Positions 1 through 64,000 of a DNA stretch of 64,000 bases are shown one piece after another. The DNA is from Pardosa pseudoannulata (Eukaryota; Arthropoda; Arachnida; Araneae; Lycosidae): contig CM063507.1 of NCBI GenBank assembly GCA_032207245.1, forward strand, positions 96,418,262 through 96,482,261, written 5' to 3'. The notes under the pieces were generated by a model that was given only the letters and a program-made list of their open reading frames with translations, did not search any database and was not told where the DNA came from. Each line of letters starts with the position of its first letter. The stretch's first letter is position 1. The position numbers and the translations under genes were made by a program.

Positions 1-951
1 ATAATTAAAAATAGTTAGAAGTCATTGATGATAACACAATAGGAGAAAGACACATCCTCGAGCGGAACTATACCGAGTAAAAAAGCTAACTTGGAAGTAG
101 ACATAGGAATTTGCTTAAGTAGCGATGCCAAAAGAGACAGTTCTGAGTAGGAACTTGGACTGATAGCATCCTCCATGCTTGTTGTGGCAAATTAAGTCAA
201 CAAAGGATATCTAAATGGCATAGCCATGGACAGAAGGATTACAATAAAGAAGTTTTCATATATGAAATTAAATGTGTCTTCCATGCCTTAACCACTCAAA
301 CATGCCTAGTAATCACTCATCATATATATATTTATGTAATACATCAAAATTATTACACTTAAAGTATCTATCTAAAATTCTACCTTTTTCCTTCGCATTC
401 TTTCATATCTAATTTCCCAAATTAAAAATAGTATTTGCTGACTTAAATTCTTTTTACCCATCTTCTAAATCTAACATTAAAATAAATGCTAATTTTCTAA
501 TCATTGGCCCCATTTTCCAGCTGTCTGAATAAAATAATTCACTCCTTCCAATGTTTAAATTGCTACATAACACTGACTAAGCTGTTGGTCTATTAGTAAA
601 AAATTCGCTTAATAGTTCGCTGTTAGGAGAAATTTGTAATATAAGTGTTTTTTTGCCATCCTTCAATGCTTTGCTCTTGCTGGGTAAAGTTGTCCATTTT
701 TCTAAGTCTCAAATAAAGTTAAAGATCCACCACAGACTTTGCTGTTGTTTTAATAGAATGACTACAATTTACTTAGGTCCTCACTCATTGCCCAGTAAGC
801 CTGTGCAACTCAAAATAATAGGGGACTGTATAGCCTGCAGATATAAATTCACTTGTTACACACACATACACATAAATAAATATATATATATATGCATTTA
901 TATACACTCTGGCGATGTCAGTGACTTCAGCTAGTCAGAAATAAAACTTAC
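1..951. other. LRP1 intron sequence, no gene seen
   Basis: AT-rich intron downstream of the last visible exon. I find no further LA repeat and no protein similarity on either strand. The open frame at 653-934 has low complexity at its end and no recognisable domain. Confidence 0.6.
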
Positions 952-61095
<60,144 letters not shown>

Positions 61096-61940
61096 CTAAA
61101 AATAAAGACAAACGTAAATTTGTTTTAGATTTAATTTTTTTTAAATATTAAAAATTCTATCTTAATGCATGACTAAAATGAAATAAAACAAAAGTTATAA
61201 TATCAACAAACCCACACAATAATTTTAATGTGCAGTATTTTCAACTAGTTAATATTTTGGTAAATATGTTGATCAACCTTAGTGTGAAAAAAATTGCATT
61301 TGAAACATTACAGGCATGCTTTTTTGGGGGTAGGTGAGATTTTTTTTTTAATCTTAGCCTGCATAAAATCATTGCTTACATGCCACATTTGCATCAAAGT
61401 GTAGAAAATATTAAGTGAGCGCAATGTATTCAATATTGAAATTCTGAAATATTTGTTTATCCATCCTCAACAAACTCTTACTATTTCTATTTCCCCTACA
61501 CACTTTGCTTGACACACACCAACATGATAAGAGAAAATATTATAGATCTGATGTTAGATTAAGAGGAAATACAGAAAGGAATTTCAGTTGGCTAGAAATT
61601 TTTTAAATCATGATTTAAATCATTTTCATTTGATTTTTTAAAAAAAATCATTGATTTAAATCTTTTTTTTTTTTTTTTTTTCACTTTTAAAATACTAGGC
61701 TTTCTAATGCTGTTGGTAGCATTCTTTATTCATGCAAAAAAAAAATCATGCTTAAAAATTTTACAAAGAATAAAAAGCAAGTATTCCTGATTTAAATCAA
61801 TGATTTAAAAATCCAGTGATTTAAATTATGATTTATATTAAGGCAATATAGATCAAATAACTCTGTGTAAAAGTAAAACTGCATTATAGTTTTCCAAAAC
61901 ATAAGATACTATTTATCACGTTTCATTATTTTACTTTATT
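61096..61940. other. Intron with duplicated hAT-like repeat pieces
   Basis: 61497-61700 matches 59614-59760 (ACACCAACATGAT; TTTTTTAAAAAAAATCATTG). Palindromic GATTTAAATC motifs and T runs dominate. No coding sequence upstream of the EGF exon. Confidence 0.65.
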
Positions 61941-61950
61941 TATCTTGGTG

Positions 61951-62292
61951 CAGGGCCATAGCCAGAAATTATTTTCAGAGGGGGACCAAGGGAGAAAGAC
62001 ATCTTTATTTGTGAATTATACTTCAATTGATGTAAGGAAAAGCACTGCATTTTCAGAATACAATACCGAAAATACAGTGTTGTATTTCCGGCCAGCGGCC
62101 TAGCAAAACTTTTATGGTCTCAGCGTTTTTTTTTTCTAAGAGAATAACTGTCCTTGTTCATTAACAGCTAGGCAGATAGCCCATAAGAATTTACAGGTGT
62201 TGTTATCAGAAAGTATGTAGCTATCAACAAAATGGTCTTTCAAAGAATTAAACCATAATTTTGTGCATAAAAATACCCTGCCTACGGCCTTG
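61951..62292. mobile_element. hAT-type MITE with perfect 8-bp target duplication
   Basis: Left end CAGGGCCATAGCCAG and reversed right end CAAGGCCGTAGGCAGGG are inverted repeats. TCTTGGTG is repeated exactly outside both ends (61943-61950 and 62293-62300), the 8-bp size of hAT insertions. No coding frame. Confidence 0.85.
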
Positions 62293-62699
62293 TCTTGGTG
62301 TATAAATGAAGACTGACTTTGAAAGGATTTGGATTAGCAAGAGACTGCATTCTCGCTCAATGGATTTCCTAAAGAATTAAAAATTGTCTTCAAGACAGAT
62401 TAACAGCAAAATCTACTAAATTATCTTTTACAGCAAACAGTTTATATACATATATATATGCATTATGATTAAAAAAACTAAATAAAAGAATATTACTAGA
62501 TGATCGTCTCTTATGATAGACAACAATATCTTTCAGTGAGTCACCCAAATTGCTTTGCACAACTTCAATGTTATCAAGAGATTTTTTGTCAACTCTGAAG
62601 ACACCTCTGATTTAAATCAAATAAATCTGATTTTTTTTTTTATTTTTTTTTTTTTTTTATTACAACATTGATTTTTTTTCCAACCCTGGTCTTGACTTG

Positions 62700-63953
62700 T
62701 GTGTTTCTAAAAGTAAAGACAAAAGTAAATGTATACCTACTTCTACCACAGCAAATCAAATGATTTATCTTTAACCCTTTCTTGGTCAGTGTCAGATGTC
62801 ATACGTTTGGCTTATTCATCTCCCTTTTTGCATCATAAATTAATTTATTAATATGTTTTTAAGCACTAGTATTGAAGTAAGCACAAGACAAATATTCCTT
62901 GATTAATTTTTAAGTTTATTAAACATTACTAAAGGACACTAAACCTTATTATTCCTCTACAAATGATAAAATATGAGTAAATTATTTAATAAACACACGT
63001 GGGACATTGTCACTTTGGGGGGGAACTGTCCCCCAAATCCCTCCCAAAATTTCAACATTCTACAACTAATTGTTTTGGAGTTATGCCAGGTAGCCTTGAA
63101 GTAGCCATCTACGTTCAGAGAACTTTTTTCTTTAAACGTAGAAACTAGTTCATGTTTTTACCTTTTTAGATTTATTTTTTATATTAACATAGAGAATTGC
63201 ACTTAAAAAATTTATTCATGGAGAAGTTTTTATAAAATTTCTAATAAATGAAGAAAATTTAGAAAAATCAGATTTTTCCAAAAGGTTAATTTTTTAATAA
63301 CTTAAATTATTCAATATTTTTATACAACACATTTCTTATACTGGACTAGTGAATCCTAGAATCTTTGATTAATTTACATTTGTAAAAAATTTTGGTCTTT
63401 CAAAACATATACATTGAATTTTTAATGAATTTTCATTACCTTTATATCTAAGATGAGTGTAACATCATTAAAAATTATCCAATTTAAAGCTTTTAGGCCA
63501 TTCACTAGTAAATACTATCAAAAGCATTCATAATATTTTTAACAAAATATTTTAGAACTTTTTGAGAAATCACATTCAAGTTTCAAACATTTTACTAAAA
63601 AAAAAACCGTTGAGAAAAAAAAATTTTTGAAGTTTATAAAAGCACTTAACTATCAAAAAATTAAAATACTTGTTAAAATTTCCCACACTTTCTTGCTTCA
63701 AATTTTAATAAGTTGCTAATTATTAAAAAAATACTAGAAAAATGTTTAAACTAATCTTCATGAAAATTTAAAAAGTACTTCCGTTTTGTTTAAATGTCAC
63801 TGAGTTTAAACAGCTGTAATTTTCTTTAAAATGCCATAGAGACAAAACAAAAAAGATTTAGAAGCCTAAAAGTTGATTTTACAACAGAGAAATTAAAAGA
63901 AATTATGATTTTAAAAACGATTTTTAACATGAAAATACCTAATTACATTATTT

Positions 63954-63956
<3 letters not shown>
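62700..63956. other. AT-rich intron, nothing recognised
   Basis: TTAACCCTTTCTTGGTC at 62773 resembles a piggyBac-type end but no matching right end is seen. No further LRP1 exon found to the window end. Confidence 0.5.

Positions 63957-63990
<34 letters not shown>
63957..63990. repeat. (TA)n microsatellite
   Basis: A TA run near the end of the window. Confidence 0.95.
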
Positions 63991-63993
<3 letters not shown>

Positions 63994-64000
63994 GAAAATT

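Overview
The window is a piece of an AT-rich animal genome. It lies almost wholly inside one large gene on the minus strand that encodes a giant lipoprotein-receptor relative, most like LRP1. Long introns full of transposons and tRNA-derived SINEs, spliced exons with GT/AG borders and a 100-N scaffold gap show a eukaryote. The LRP1 family fixes it as a metazoan. A chelicerate such as a spider is my guess from overall character, not something the sequence proves.

LRP1 reads from high to low coordinates. I place 21 exons, about 3.4 kb of coding sequence or roughly 1,130 residues. In protein order: an EGF module (60949-61095); a six-bladed YWTD propeller over four exons (58692 down to 52404); an EGF module (48869-48997); eight LDL-receptor class A (LA) repeats, one per exon (47093 down to 19274), matching cluster III of vertebrate LRP1; two EGF modules (17145-17264, 11499-11627); a second propeller over four exons (9890 down to 4320); and the first two LA repeats of cluster IV in one exon (952-1172). 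Splice phases agree at every junction except the last, where an EGF exon seems to be missing. Both ends of the gene lie outside the window, so there is no promoter, signal peptide, transmembrane segment or NPxY tail here.

The introns hold the rest. The 15.7-kb intron between 27567 and 43279 is a transposon nest: a decayed non-autonomous LTR element with gag and protease remnants and a repeated leader (33426-37862), a copia-type element whose 5' LTR seems broken into pieces by later insertions (28946-40870), a Jockey-like LINE 3' end, several SINEs and two inverted-repeat elements. Elsewhere there are a piggyBac-type element with TTAA sites, a smaller TTAA element inside a SINE, three pogo/Tigger-type elements with TA sites, hAT-type elements and a hAT transposase C-terminus, Helitron-type elements ending in a hairpin plus CTAG close to LRP1 exons, three SINE families, tandem duplications and long dinucleotide repeats.

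The observations most worth a second look are two frame breaks in the last LA exon, the apparent lack of LA2 and LA3 of cluster III, an EGF exon with eight cysteines, a decayed duplicate of a propeller exon, and the repeat array in the LTR element leader. I found no new enzymatic or defence system.
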